Shown here piece by piece: positions 1-8,188 of a DNA stretch of 64,000 nucleotides (its first letter is position 1; each line of letters opens with the position of its first letter). Under the pieces are notes generated by a model. That model was not told where the DNA came from. It did not search any database and saw nothing but the letters and a program-made list of their open reading frames with translations. Position numbers and translations under genes: made by a program. Source of the DNA: Nocardiopsis sp. JB363 (GTDB lineage Bacteria; Actinomycetota; Actinomycetes; Streptosporangiales; Streptosporangiaceae); assembly GCF_900143625.1 (NCBI RefSeq), contig NZ_FRFF01000201.1, positions 48,771-112,770 on the forward strand, in the 5' to 3' direction.

Positions 1-373
1 GGCACTGGTCGACGTCCGCTCGCCCGACGAGTTCACCGGCAAGCTGCTCGCCCCGGCACACCTCCCGCAGGAGGCGGCCCAGATCGGTGGGCACATCCCC
101 ACCGCGCGCAACATCCCGTGGGCCAAGACGGCCAACGAGGACGGCACCTTCAAGACCGCCGAGGAACTGCGCGAGCTCTACACCGAGGCCGGTGTGGACC
201 TGGACAAGGACATCATCGCCTACTGCCGTATCGGCGAGCGCTCCTCGCACAGCTGGTTCGCGCTCCGCGAGATCGTCGGCATCCCGAACGTCAAGAACTA
301 CGACGGTTCCTGGAGCGAGTACGGCTCCCTGGTCGGCGTTCCCGTCGAGGTGGGGGAGGCCGAGGCCAAGTGA
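1..373 (+). CDS. thiosulfate sulfurtransferase (rhodanese), 3' part
   Basis: Only the C-terminal part of the gene is in the window; the reading frame starts at base 2. The visible protein opens with ALVDVRSPDEF, a typical start of a rhodanese domain, and carries the active-site loop CRIGERS, whose first Cys is the persulfide-carrying residue of the family. Rhodaneses move sulfane sulfur from thiosulfate to an acceptor. The stop codon overlaps the GTG start of the next gene (GTGA), so the two are probably translationally coupled. The pairing of a CysA-like sulfurtransferase with a DUF1416 protein is common in actinomycetes. Confidence 0.93.
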   Translation, partial: ALVDVRSPDEFTGKLLAPAHLPQEAAQIGGHIPTARNIPWAKTANEDGTFKTAEELRELYTEAGVDLDKDIIAYCRIGERSSHSWFALREIVGIPNVKNYDGSWSEYGSLVGVPVEVGEAEAK

Positions 374-675
374 GCGACAGCTGCGGAGCCCCTGAGGGCG
401 GTGTCGCCCTGGCCGACGTCGACGCGGGAAGCCAGGCGGTCATCCAGGGCACGGTGACACGTGACGGGCAGCCGCTGCGCGGGGCCTACGCCCGTCTGTT
501 GAACGAGTCCGACGACTTCGTCGGAGAGGTGGCCACCGGTGACGAGGGAACCTTCCGGTTCTTCGCCACCGATGGCGCTTGGAAGGTGCGGGTGTTGGCC
601 TCGAAGGGCTTCACCGGCGAGTTCCCCGTCCAAGCGGAGGTCGGCAAGGTCGTGGACGTCCAGGTCCAGGCCTGA
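370..675 (+). CDS. DUF1416 domain protein
   Basis: A 101-residue protein that starts at a GTG overlapping the stop of the rhodanese gene. It has one compact domain resembling a carboxypeptidase-regulatory or transthyretin-like fold: GTVTRDGQPLRGAYARLL, then a Gly-rich turn and the FRFFATDGAWKVRVLA strands. This is the DUF1416 family, whose biochemical role is unknown. The constant link with sulfurtransferase genes suggests a helper role in sulfur transfer (inference). A longer in-frame reading upstream overlaps the rhodanese gene and is not used. Confidence 0.88.
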   Translation: MSDSCGAPEGGVALADVDAGSQAVIQGTVTRDGQPLRGAYARLLNESDDFVGEVATGDEGTFRFFATDGAWKVRVLASKGFTGEFPVQAEVGKVVDVQVQA

Positions 676-695
676 CCGACGATCGAACCACCGGT

Positions 696-744
696 GCGCC
701 GGTGCCGACGGAGCGATCCGTCCGGCACCGGCGCTTCGTCGTTT
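696..744. terminator. bidirectional terminator hairpin
   Basis: Bases 696-712 pair with 717-734, giving about 17 base pairs with a single bulged C and a 4-base GCGA loop, followed by TTCGTCGTTT. It lies between the convergent genes ending at 675 (+) and 752 (-). Confidence 0.75.
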
Positions 745-751
745 CCGGGGC

Positions 752-1222
752 TCAACGCTCCCGAGGGTGTGGCGGCTCCGCATCCGGCTCCTGGTGCCAA
801 CTGGCGAGATCCTGGTTGGTCGCCAGCGCCAGCCTCGCCCGGTCGAGCATCGCCTGACGGTAGAAGGGGAAGCAGACGGCGAAGGAGAACGCGGAGATCC
901 CGAGCCACAGGAAGACGGAGAACCCATCCTGAATCATCGACCTGGCGAGCAGGATCAGGGAGTTGCCGAGGAGGAACAGGATCACGCCCGAGAAGTACCA
1001 AGGGTTCTCCCACCGGTGATTCAGTTCGGTGGCCACCCTGACGGTCAGATGAGCCGTCTCGGGGTCGGGCGCTGGTGTGCCATGGCGCAGGTACGGACGA
1101 ACCCTGCGCCGTTCCGCGCCGATCGGTGTCTTGTGGGCGAGGGCGCGTTCGCTCCAGTCGGCGCGTCCCCTTCGGCGATTCCAGACATGGCCTCGTGTCA
1201 TGCAGACCAGGGCGGCGACCAT
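752..1222 (-). CDS. small membrane protein of unknown function
   Basis: About 156 residues. Two hydrophobic segments are clear, around WYFSGVILFLLGNSLILLA and FSVFLWLGISAFSFAVCF, followed by a soluble, acidic C-terminus. The frame stays open about 26 codons upstream of the chosen ATG and reads LTLSLFSLLLMVAALVC, which looks like a third membrane helix. The true start may therefore lie further upstream, but no ATG, GTG or TTG is available there. I recognise no family. The gene faces the DUF1416 gene across a shared terminator. Confidence 0.6.
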   Translation of the reverse strand: MVAALVCMTRGHVWNRRRGRADWSERALAHKTPIGAERRRVRPYLRHGTPAPDPETAHLTVRVATELNHRWENPWYFSGVILFLLGNSLILLARSMIQDGFSVFLWLGISAFSFAVCFPFYRQAMLDRARLALATNQDLASWHQEPDAEPPHPRER

Positions 1223-1701
1223 GAGCAGAAGTGAGAACAGGGACAGCGTGAGCGTAGGACCGGAGATGGGGGACTCCCGGGCATCAGAGGGGCGTGTGAC
1301 CTACACGGTGATTATGTCGGTTTCGTCGGCCGCACGGTCGAAAGCACACCTTCGGCGCCCGGCCGGCGCTTCGTCGTTTTCGAGGATCACACCGATCGGG
1401 CGCGAGATCGCCACCGCCGCCGCTGCGGGCACTCTGGAGGGCGGAGCGACGCGCGGGTTGTCCACAGCCGAGGGATCGGTACTGGAAAGCGGGGGGCGGC
1501 CCTGCTTCACTGATGATCACGGCCACACCGCTCTAGGTCAGTGCGCGCTCCGTGTTCGACCGTAGGGCGTGGCCGGCCGTGGCAAGCACGAGGGTGTCGG
1601 TGCGCCGGTGCCCGAGCTTCGACCGCCCTGTGGCCGAAGCCCCCCATATGAACGATTCCCCGGCGGTCCCTCTCTACCGCCGGTGAGGAGGTGTTCCGAC
1701 G
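1223..1701. other. 479-bp intergenic region with a second hairpin
   Basis: No convincing gene. A short GC hairpin (about 1354-1366) is followed by GGCGCTTCGTCGTTTT. The same CCGGCGCTTCGTCGTTT string follows the terminator at 717-744, so this may be another terminator. Immediately upstream of 1702 lies GAGGAGGTG, the likely ribosome binding site of the next gene. Confidence 0.4.
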
Positions 1702-3885
1702 GTGCCCAAAGCACGGTCGTCGGCGAACGTGACCCGAGGCGAGGCGGGACGCACCTATCTCGGATGGCGGCACAGGATCCTCCTGCCACCACCCGGCCCC
1801 GCTCCACGCCGCCCCGCGCCCTCGGACGCGCAGACGGTCTCCGAGGAGTGGATCGCCGGTCAGCGCGACAGCGAGGCGCAGACCAACCGTCCGCTCTACT
1901 TCGCGCTGGCCGGGCTCGTCCTGTTGGCCTTCCTCTGCCTGGCGCTGTGGCTGATGCGCGTGCTCCCCGGCAGCCTGGCCCTGGCCGGCGTGTTCGCCTG
2001 CGCGGCCATCGCGGCCCCGGTCGCCTTCGCTCTGATGCAGAGCCGCCAGGTCATCGCCGAACGCCTGGAGCGGGCGGAGGAACGGCTGTCGGCCGAACGC
2101 GCCGAGCGGGAACGGATCCTGCGTGAACAACAACGCGAACACGCCACCCGGTACACCGAGTGGCAAGCGGCCTCCCGCGCCTATGAGGCCCAACCACGCT
2201 GGTACGGCATGACCGTGCCGGCCGGCACCTCCGCGGTGGTCGTGGTCGGCGGGGCCGACACCGGGTGGTCCGCACTGCTCACCACCGTCGGCGTCTCCCG
2301 GCTTCGGGAAGGCGGCGACCTCACAGTCGTCGACCTCACCGGGCGCGGGGTCGCCCATGAACTCGTCCGGCTCGCCCGTCGCTGCGCCGTGGAGCCACGC
2401 AGATGGGTGCTCCCCGCCGACCTGCCGCGGATGACCCTGGGAACCAACCTGGACGCCGGTCAGCGCGCCCGCGTCCTCTCCGCCGTGGCCGCCGCCACGG
2501 GACGGGCCGAGGACGTCGACGCCGACGAGACGCTGCTACTGCGCCTGTTGGAGGTGCTCGGACAGGACGTGGACATCGCCCGCCTCATCGGGGGGCTGCG
2601 CGCCCTGCTGACCCCGGCCGACGACGAGGCCCAGGACGACCCGGCCCTGGCCCTGCTCACCTCGGGCGAACGAACGAGAGTGCGGGAACGCTGCGCGGAC
2701 GACCCCGAGATCCGTGAACGGGCCTGGGTCCTGGAACAGCGGCTCAGCCCGTTCGAGGCGGTCGGCACCCGCGCCGACGACGCCGCCTATGCCCAGGTCA
2801 AGATCATCTCCACCGACCGGGCGTCCGGGGTGCCGGCCGCCCGAGTGTACGGCACCTACGCGGTGGCGGCGCTCAGCGAGCTCCTGGAGACACGAGAGCC
2901 GGGTCCGGCCATCCCCGGCGGCAGAGCCCCTCGGGTACGCCCCGACCGGATCCGCACCGTGGTGGTCTGCGGCGCGGACATCCTCCCGGAGGAAGAGGTG
3001 GAGCAGGTCCTGACCGCGGCCGAGGACGGCGGTGTCGAGGTGATCCTGATGTTCCGCGAGGCGGTGCCCGCCGCGCTCCGCCACCTGTCCGACCCGGCCT
3101 GCCTACCAGTGGTGATGCGACAGCCCGACCGGGACGCGAGGGTCGCACGGGTGGTCGCCGAAGTGGGCGGTGGCTCCGTGGACGACCGGCGGGACCTGGA
3201 GATCCATCCACTCACCGAGGTGATCGGTGCGGCCGTCGGCGACTCCGTCACCGAACCCGACTGCGACGACGAGAGCGGGCCCGACGGGGAACTCCTCTTC
3301 CCGTCCCCGCACACCGAGTCCGGAGCGCTCATTCGCAACGCGGCGGCCGCGATCTCCCCACTGGACCTGGTCAGACATGTGAGATCCGACACGGCCTGGG
3401 GGCGGGCCACCGCGCAGGCGGCGGCGATCGACACCCCCATGGCGACGACGAAGGAAGAGGAGACCACGGCGCGGATCGGCGGCCTGGACGCGGAGTCGCT
3501 CCGGGAACTGCCACCCACCGCAGCCCTCGTCCTGACCTCAGGCGGCCCGGTCCTGACCGACACCAACCCGGGTATCCTCACCCTGTCCACAGCCACCCTC
3601 GCCACCGCCGAGGACCATCGGAACCCCGGTGCCGGTAGGGGCGTCGGCCAGGCCAGGATTCCCGAGGAACCGGGCCCGAAGACCGAAGTGACTCGGCGCC
3701 CCTCGGGCCGCGGATCGCGGACCGAACCGCCGGGTGACAGCGCGCGGATCGACGGACCGGAAGACGCGCTCGGGACCGGGGACACACCGGAGACAATCGA
3801 ACCGATGACCGACGACAGGCCCGATCCGACCAGGGTCCCGCCCAATCTCGGGCCGCCACCCGAGCGGTTGGACTGGCGAGTCTGA
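1702..3885 (+). CDS. membrane-anchored protein with degenerate P-loop ATPase-like core
   Basis: 727 residues, GTG start about 11 bases after a GAGGAG site. Residues about 65-115 form two membrane helices. They are followed by a charged coiled-coil stretch (about 115-165) rich in Glu and Arg. The soluble part then reads AVVVVGGADTGWSALL, which has the position and shape of a Walker A loop but lacks the Gly-Lys-Thr/Ser, followed by LTVVDLTGRGVAHEL and RTVVVCGADIL, resembling later strands of TraG/FtsK-type folds. The last third is low-complexity and ends with PPNLGPPPERLDWR. I infer a non-hydrolysing relative of a DNA-transfer or secretion ATPase; the function is unknown. It lies just upstream of murT-gatD. 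Confidence 0.72.
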   Translation: MPKARSSANVTRGEAGRTYLGWRHRILLPPPGPAPRRPAPSDAQTVSEEWIAGQRDSEAQTNRPLYFALAGLVLLAFLCLALWLMRVLPGSLALAGVFACAAIAAPVAFALMQSRQVIAERLERAEERLSAERAERERILREQQREHATRYTEWQAASRAYEAQPRWYGMTVPAGTSAVVVVGGADTGWSALLTTVGVSRLREGGDLTVVDLTGRGVAHELVRLARRCAVEPRRWVLPADLPRMTLGTNLDAGQRARVLSAVAAATGRAEDVDADETLLLRLLEVLGQDVDIARLIGGLRALLTPADDEAQDDPALALLTSGERTRVRERCADDPEIRERAWVLEQRLSPFEAVGTRADDAAYAQVKIISTDRASGVPAARVYGTYAVAALSELLETREPGPAIPGGRAPRVRPDRIRTVVVCGADILPEEEVEQVLTAAEDGGVEVILMFREAVPAALRHLSDPACLPVVMRQPDRDARVARVVAEVGGGSVDDRRDLEIHPLTEVIGAAVGDSVTEPDCDDESGPDGELLFPSPHTESGALIRNAAAAISPLDLVRHVRSDTAWGRATAQAAAIDTPMATTKEEETTARIGGLDAESLRELPPTAALVLTSGGPVLTDTNPGILTLSTATLATAEDHRNPGAGRGVGQARIPEEPGPKTEVTRRPSGRGSRTEPPGDSARIDGPEDALGTGDTPETIEPMTDDRPDPTRVPPNLGPPPERLDWRV

Positions 3886-3970
3886 ACACAGGTGGACAAT
3901 AGTCTTGGCCGACACATCGCCCGCGGCCGGAGCGTGTGCACGCGGGTGATCCAGCGATCGTGGAGATTTG

Positions 3971-5227
3971 ATGAGCGAGCTTCCCTTGCGCGCCCAATTG
4001 GCCTCTGTACTGGGCAGGAGTGCGGCGAGCCTGTCCAGGGCCACCGGACGCGGAGACGGCTCCGTCATCGGCGGACGCGTCGCCCTCAAGGTCGAACCCG
4101 ACCTGCTGACCAAGCTCGCCCGGGGCCGCCGCTTGGCCCTGGTCAGTGCCACCAACGGCAAGACCACCACGACCCGTCTCATCTCGCAGGCCTTGCGCGA
4201 GTTCGGCGACGTGGCCACCAACGAACACGGCGCGAACATGCCCACCGGGCACATCACCGCGCTGGCCGCCAACAAGTCCGCGGTCAACGGTGTGCTGGAG
4301 GTGGACGAGAAGTACCTCCCGCAGGTCATCAAGGCCACCAACCCCACCTTCGTCGTGTTGATGAACCTCAGCCGGGACCAGATGGACCGTGCCTCGGAGA
4401 TCAACCTCCTCGCGAAGAAGTGGCGCACCACCCTGGCGGAGACCAACACCCACGTGATCGCCAACGCCGACGACCCGCTCGTGGCCTGGGCGGGCCTGGG
4501 CTCGGCGAACGCCACCTGGGTGTCGGCCGGTCAGCGCTGGAAGGAGGACTCCTGGTGCTGCCCCGAGTGCGGTGCTCACCTCAAGCGTGAGGTCGACCCG
4601 CACTGGGAGTGCCCCGAGTGCGGCCTGGCCCGGCCCCGGACCGCCTGGGCCGTGGATAACGACTCCGACAGCATCGTCACCCCCGAGGGGCAGCAGATCA
4701 AGCTCCGCCTCAACCTGCCGGGTGACGCCAACCGCTCCAACGCCGTGATCGCCGCGGCCACCGCCGCCGCCTACGGCATCCACCCCGAACGCACCGTCGA
4801 ACGCCTGCGCGACATCACCTCGGTGGCCGGCCGTTACACCTCCGTGGTCACCATGGGGGTGGAGGTCCGTCTTCTGCTCGCCAAGAACCCGGCGGGGTGG
4901 CTGGAGTCCTTCGCCGTCCTCGACCCGCCGCGTGTTCCCGTCATCCTGGCGGTCAACGCCCAGGTCTCCGACGGTAAGGACACCTCCTGGCTGTGGGACG
5001 TGGACTACAGGGTCCTGCGCGACCGGCGGGTCTTCGTCATGGGTGAGCGCCGTACCGACCTCGCCCTGAGACTGGAGACCGACGAGGTCCCCTTCGAGGT
5101 CGCCGGGCGTGTCGACGAGGTGCTGGCCAAGCTCAAGGCCGATCGCCCCGACATCACCAAGGTCGACGTCATCGCCAACTACACCGCCTTCCAGCAGATC
5201 CGCACGGCGTACGGCCGCGTCCAGTAG
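3971..5227 (+). CDS. murT: lipid II isoglutaminyl synthase, MurT subunit
   Basis: 418 residues, starting at ATG five bases after GGAG. Mur-ligase fold: the ATP loop SATNGKTTTTRL lies near residue 60, and the central domain carries the MurT-specific zinc ribbon (CPECG twice, with a preceding Cys). The C-terminus is the DUF1727 domain found only in MurT. MurT activates the D-Glu carboxylate of the lipid II stem peptide, and GatD supplies ammonia, so together they amidate D-Glu to D-isoglutamine. The next gene, gatD, begins 11 bases after the stop, which is the standard operon. Confidence 0.96.
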   Translation: MSELPLRAQLASVLGRSAASLSRATGRGDGSVIGGRVALKVEPDLLTKLARGRRLALVSATNGKTTTTRLISQALREFGDVATNEHGANMPTGHITALAANKSAVNGVLEVDEKYLPQVIKATNPTFVVLMNLSRDQMDRASEINLLAKKWRTTLAETNTHVIANADDPLVAWAGLGSANATWVSAGQRWKEDSWCCPECGAHLKREVDPHWECPECGLARPRTAWAVDNDSDSIVTPEGQQIKLRLNLPGDANRSNAVIAAATAAAYGIHPERTVERLRDITSVAGRYTSVVTMGVEVRLLLAKNPAGWLESFAVLDPPRVPVILAVNAQVSDGKDTSWLWDVDYRVLRDRRVFVMGERRTDLALRLETDEVPFEVAGRVDEVLAKLKADRPDITKVDVIANYTAFQQIRTAYGRVQ

Positions 5228-5238
5228 GAGACCCACCC

Positions 5239-5952
5239 ATGTCGAACACCAGCAGCGCCCTGCGGATCGTGTGGATCTACCCCGACCTGCTCAGTACCTA
5301 CGGGGACCAGGGCAACGTCCTCATCCTCAAGCGCCGTGCCGAGTTGCGCGGTATCCCCACCGAGGTCGTGGAGGTCAACTCCAGTGACTCCGTGCCCGAA
5401 CAGGGTGACGTCTACCTGCTCGGTGGTGGCGAGGACCGGCCACAGATCCTGGCCGCCGAACGACTTCGCGCCGACGGGGGTCTCGCCCGGGCCGCCGCAC
5501 GCGGTGCCTGTGTCTTCGCGGTCTGTGCCGGTTACCAGATCGTCGGTGAGAGCTACGCCGGCACCGATGGCAGCCCGCTCCCCGGGGTGGGGATCATCGA
5601 TATCCGCAGCGGCCGCGGTCAGAGCCGCGCCGTGGGCGAGATCGTCGCCGACGTCGATCCCGCCTTGGGCGTGGGTCGGATCACCGGTTTCGAGAACCAT
5701 CAGGGCCGGACGGCCATCGGTCCGCAGGCCCGTCCGCTGTCCACCACGGTGAAGGGCATCGGCAACGATGACCAGACCGAGGGTGCCTACCAGGGACAGG
5801 TACTCGGCACCTACCTGCACGGGCCGGCGCTGCCGCGCAACCCGCAGCTGGCCGACCTGCTGCTGCGTTGGCGTGTGGGGCAGCTGAACCCGCTGCCCCC
5901 GGCCTGGGGCGAGCGTCTGCACGACGAACGTCTGGCCGCCGCGCTGCGCTAG
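5239..5952 (+). CDS. gatD: lipid II isoglutaminyl synthase, glutamine amidotransferase subunit GatD
   Basis: 237 residues, the usual length. A class I glutaminase of the CobB/CobQ type: the nucleophile is Cys96 in VFAVCAGYQ and the conserved His is His194 in TYLHGPALPRN. It hydrolyses glutamine and channels ammonia to MurT. The gene lies 11 bases downstream of murT and has a GGAG-type site in that gap. A stable hairpin follows at 6126. Confidence 0.96.
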   Translation: MSNTSSALRIVWIYPDLLSTYGDQGNVLILKRRAELRGIPTEVVEVNSSDSVPEQGDVYLLGGGEDRPQILAAERLRADGGLARAAARGACVFAVCAGYQIVGESYAGTDGSPLPGVGIIDIRSGRGQSRAVGEIVADVDPALGVGRITGFENHQGRTAIGPQARPLSTTVKGIGNDDQTEGAYQGQVLGTYLHGPALPRNPQLADLLLRWRVGQLNPLPPAWGERLHDERLAAALR

Positions 5953-6125
5953 TGCCGCGTCAGCCGAGGTTCACCCCGTCGCGACGTTCAGCACGGCACC
6001 TCGCCGCGTTGGCGAAAAACCCACATAGGAACCACTATGAGGGCTTCCCGCTGCCTTGCGATGCACCATCCTGAACGCCGCTCCTTAACGGGCAAACCCC
6101 GACTGACGCGGCACTGGACACTCGA

Positions 6126-6158
6126 CCGGCCCGGTGGGAGAGGATCCCATCGGGCCGG
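6126..6158 (+). terminator. terminator-like hairpin after gatD
   Basis: CCGGCCCGGTGGGA pairs with TCCCATCGGGCCGG with one G-U wobble and a 5-base loop, and is followed by a weakly AT-rich run. It separates murT-gatD from the next gene. Confidence 0.55.
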
Positions 6159-6238
6159 CGAAGGTCGAATTTCGGGCGAGGGTCGGCAAACGGGGCACAA
6201 TTCCGGAATGGCGCACTTGTGTTGTACGTCACATAAGT

Positions 6239-6820
6239 ATGAGTGCCAGAGATCCGCTCCCGGCTTCCGCCGACCGTTTCGGACGGTCCGCCCGTGTGCT
6301 CGCGATCCCCGCCGCCGCGCTCGTGGCGGCCGGTGCGTGCACGGCGGCCGTGGTCACCCTGGGCGGGCCGCCGGCCCCCGATGTTCGGTCGGCGCTCGGG
6401 GAACCGGTCTCGGCCGCCTCCGAATCCGTGCCGCTGTCGTCCTTCAACGGATCCTCGACGTCGGTCGGAACGTTCCGTGTGGTGGTCGAGGTCGCCTACA
6501 CCGACGCCACCGTCACCGACGGGATGGGCACGCACGCCACCGCCCCGTCGGGCATGACTTATTACATCTACCGGCTCAACGTCACCAACGAGGGTTCCTC
6601 ACCGGTGATCTTCGACAGCAACGGGACCCGGGGCCACACCACGGACGGGGAGACCTACGCCAACGACGTCGAGGCCGAGGTGACCGTGGCCTGGGACTAC
6701 TTCTGGGACGAGATCAACCCCGGCGTCACGGTCACCACTCACCTGATGTTCCTGGCGCCCGAGGGCACCGAGTTCGACCACGTCCTGGTCTCCGGGCAGA
6801 GCGACCTACGGCCCTCCTGA
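6239..6820 (+). CDS. exported DUF4352-type protein
   Basis: 193 residues from ATG at 6239. The frame is open further upstream, but that part is not protein-like. An N-terminal segment (about residues 15-36, LAIPAAALVAAGACTAAVVTL) is a signal peptide or membrane anchor; the Cys in it does not make a clean lipobox. The remainder (about 70-190) contains YYIYRLNVTNEGSSPVIFD and a late MFLAPEGTEFDHVLV, the beta-sandwich layout of DUF4352 (telokin-like) proteins. It is probably secreted or surface-bound; the function is unknown. Confidence 0.72.
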   Translation: MSARDPLPASADRFGRSARVLAIPAAALVAAGACTAAVVTLGGPPAPDVRSALGEPVSAASESVPLSSFNGSSTSVGTFRVVVEVAYTDATVTDGMGTHATAPSGMTYYIYRLNVTNEGSSPVIFDSNGTRGHTTDGETYANDVEAEVTVAWDYFWDEINPGVTVTTHLMFLAPEGTEFDHVLVSGQSDLRPS

Positions 6821-6837
6821 ACCCCCACCGCGGTCGA

Positions 6838-7854
6838 CTATCGCGGTCGACGACGCAGGTCGATCTGGGCGTTGGCCCCGGTGTCCGGGTCCACGATGAC
6901 CTCCTGGCCCGCGGCGATGCCGTCCACGGTCAGATCGGCGTCGGTCGGCGCCGTCCTCTTGACCAGTCCCAGTGCGATCGGCCCCAACTCGTGGTGGCGG
7001 GCGGAGCTCCCCACGCGGCCGATCCGGCGCCCCTCCAATTCGATGTCGGCACCCACCTTGGGCAACCGCTCCCTGGTGCCGTCCAGGTGCAGCAGCACCA
7101 GGCGGCGCGGGGGGCGACCGAGGTTGTGCACCCGGGCCACCGTCTCCTGCCCCGGGTAGCACCCCTTCTCCAGGTGCACGGCGGAGCCGATCCAGTCCAT
7201 CTCGTGCGGGATGGCACGGTCGTCGGAGTCCAGCCCGGCCCGGGCCCGGTGCGAGGCGATCCTGTGCGCCTCGAAGGCCCACATACCGGCCGGGCGGGTC
7301 CCCGCCTCGGTCAGTTTCTTCGCGGTCGTCACGAGGTCCTCAGCGGGCACGAACAGGTCGATCTCGTCCTTGGTGGTCCGGGTGACCGGACCCTCCACCG
7401 CGGCCAGGGCCTTGTCCCGGTCCGGGCCGAGCAGCGTCAGGACCGAGAGCGATTCGGAGAGGTCCGCCACCTCGACCCGCAGCATGAACACCATCGAGTC
7501 CAGGAAGCGAGCCGTCTCGGCGGCGTCACCCGGTTCGGTGTGGATCCACGTGGACTCACCGTCGTCCACCATCGACAGATGGTGCTTCAGCCGGCCGCGC
7601 GCGTCCATGATCAGTGCCTCGGTGCCCGCACCCGGGACCAGGTCCCGGGTGAGCTGGCTGGTGAGGTCGTTGAGCCAGCCGAGACGGTCGGGTCCGCTCA
7701 CCCGCACCACACCCCGGTTGCTCCGGTCGACCCAGGCGCTGGAACGTTCGATCGCGCGACCCTCGTGGGAGGGGTCGCCATAGTGCGCGGCGACGTCGGT
7801 GTCGGGGGTCTCGGCGCTCACGGCACCGGGTGTGGTCAGCAACGGCGAAGTCAT
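6838..7854 (-). CDS. ygfZ: tRNA-modifying / folate-binding protein YgfZ (GcvT family)
   Basis: 338 residues from ATG at 7854; a start nine codons further upstream is possible. The family signature KGCYPGQE near residue 245 is intact, including the Cys. The rest has the GcvT-like folate-binding fold. YgfZ proteins use tetrahydrofolate and help maintain or repair Fe-S enzymes; in E. coli they support tRNA modification. The gene is convergent with the DUF4352 gene. The upstream side faces the short RNA/peptide unit at 7930-8190. Confidence 0.9.
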   Translation of the reverse strand: MTSPLLTTPGAVSAETPDTDVAAHYGDPSHEGRAIERSSAWVDRSNRGVVRVSGPDRLGWLNDLTSQLTRDLVPGAGTEALIMDARGRLKHHLSMVDDGESTWIHTEPGDAAETARFLDSMVFMLRVEVADLSESLSVLTLLGPDRDKALAAVEGPVTRTTKDEIDLFVPAEDLVTTAKKLTEAGTRPAGMWAFEAHRIASHRARAGLDSDDRAIPHEMDWIGSAVHLEKGCYPGQETVARVHNLGRPPRRLVLLHLDGTRERLPKVGADIELEGRRIGRVGSSARHHELGPIALGLVKRTAPTDADLTVDGIAAGQEVIVDPDTGANAQIDLRRRPR

Positions 7855-7931
7855 ACCGCCGAGGGTATCCGCCCCGTCCAAAGGATCGCAGAGGCGTCGT
7901 TGACCTGGGGATACAGATCACAGAAAATCAC

Positions 7932-7961
7932 TTGCCGGCGCCCGCCCACGAGACGTAGTTT
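7932..7961 (+). promoter_or_regulatory. putative sigma-70-type promoter of the 12-codon ORF
   Basis: TTGCCG (7932-7937) and TAGTTT (7956-7961) are 18 bases apart and would start transcription near 7968, just ahead of the exceptional ribosome binding site. Confidence 0.45.
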
Positions 7962-7974
7962 GGCGGCACGCAGG

Positions 7975-7988
7975 AAAGGAGGTGGTCC
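7975..7988 (+). promoter_or_regulatory. extended Shine-Dalgarno sequence
   Basis: AAAGGAGGTGGTCC matches the complement of the 16S rRNA 3' tail at 13 of 14 positions, and the exception is a G-U wobble. No other ribosome binding site in the window comes close. The ATG of the short ORF follows 5 bases later, 11 bases after the GGAGG core. Confidence 0.75.
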
Positions 7989-7993
7989 AGAAG

Positions 7994-8032
7994 ATGATTG
8001 ACCCTAGGACCGGCGAGGTGGCCGTCCGCTAG
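7994..8032 (+). CDS. 12-residue peptide with very strong ribosome binding site
   Basis: ATG to TAG encodes MIDPRTGEVAVR. It has a plausible promoter at 7932-7961 and a nearly full-length anti-16S sequence directly upstream, so strong ribosome loading is expected. It could be a real micropeptide, or a translated leader of the structured RNA that follows. No family is recognised. It overlaps a 75-codon minus-strand reading frame that I reject. Confidence 0.45.
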   Translation: MIDPRTGEVAVR

Positions 8033-8045
8033 GACGACGCCGAGC

Positions 8046-8150
8046 ATTCGCTCGACGTACGTCGTAGGCGAATCCCAGACGGACACCCGAACCCCGGGCT
8101 GTCGGACCTTGTCCGATCCGACCCTCTCGTAGGAGACGGCCCGGGGTTCG
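8046..8150 (+). ncRNA. candidate structured RNA downstream of the 12-codon ORF
   Basis: Two strong elements. The first hairpin pairs ATTCGC (8046-8051) with GCGAAT (8068-8073) and has an inner CGACGTACGTCG palindrome. The second has a perfect 12-bp stem, CGAACCCCGGGC (8088-8099) with GCCCGGGGTTCG (8139-8150). Its 39-nt interior can form two further small helices (TCGGA/TCCGA and TCTC-GTAG-GAGA), making a three-way junction. It could act as a terminator, but no U-run follows. The strand is assumed from the promoter. Confidence 0.4.
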
Positions 8151-8155
8151 TCCAT

Positions 8156-8183
8156 GTCCGGACCCCGAAGTCCGGACCCCGAA
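8156..8183. repeat. tandem 14-bp direct repeat
   Basis: The unit GTCCGGACCCCGAA occurs twice head to tail between the structured RNA and the end of the nitrobindin-like gene. Confidence 0.8.
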
Positions 8184-8188
8184 CGGGC

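Noticed and set aside
6037..8001. 654-codon plus-strand ORF
   Set aside because: Shadow of the DUF4352 gene and, beyond 6838, of ygfZ on the other strand; the translation is Arg/Pro/His-rich without motifs.
7928..8155. 75-codon minus-strand ORF between ygfZ and the nitrobindin-like gene
   Set aside because: No ribosome binding site, no protein-like composition, and it runs through the strong hairpins and the opposite-strand SD.
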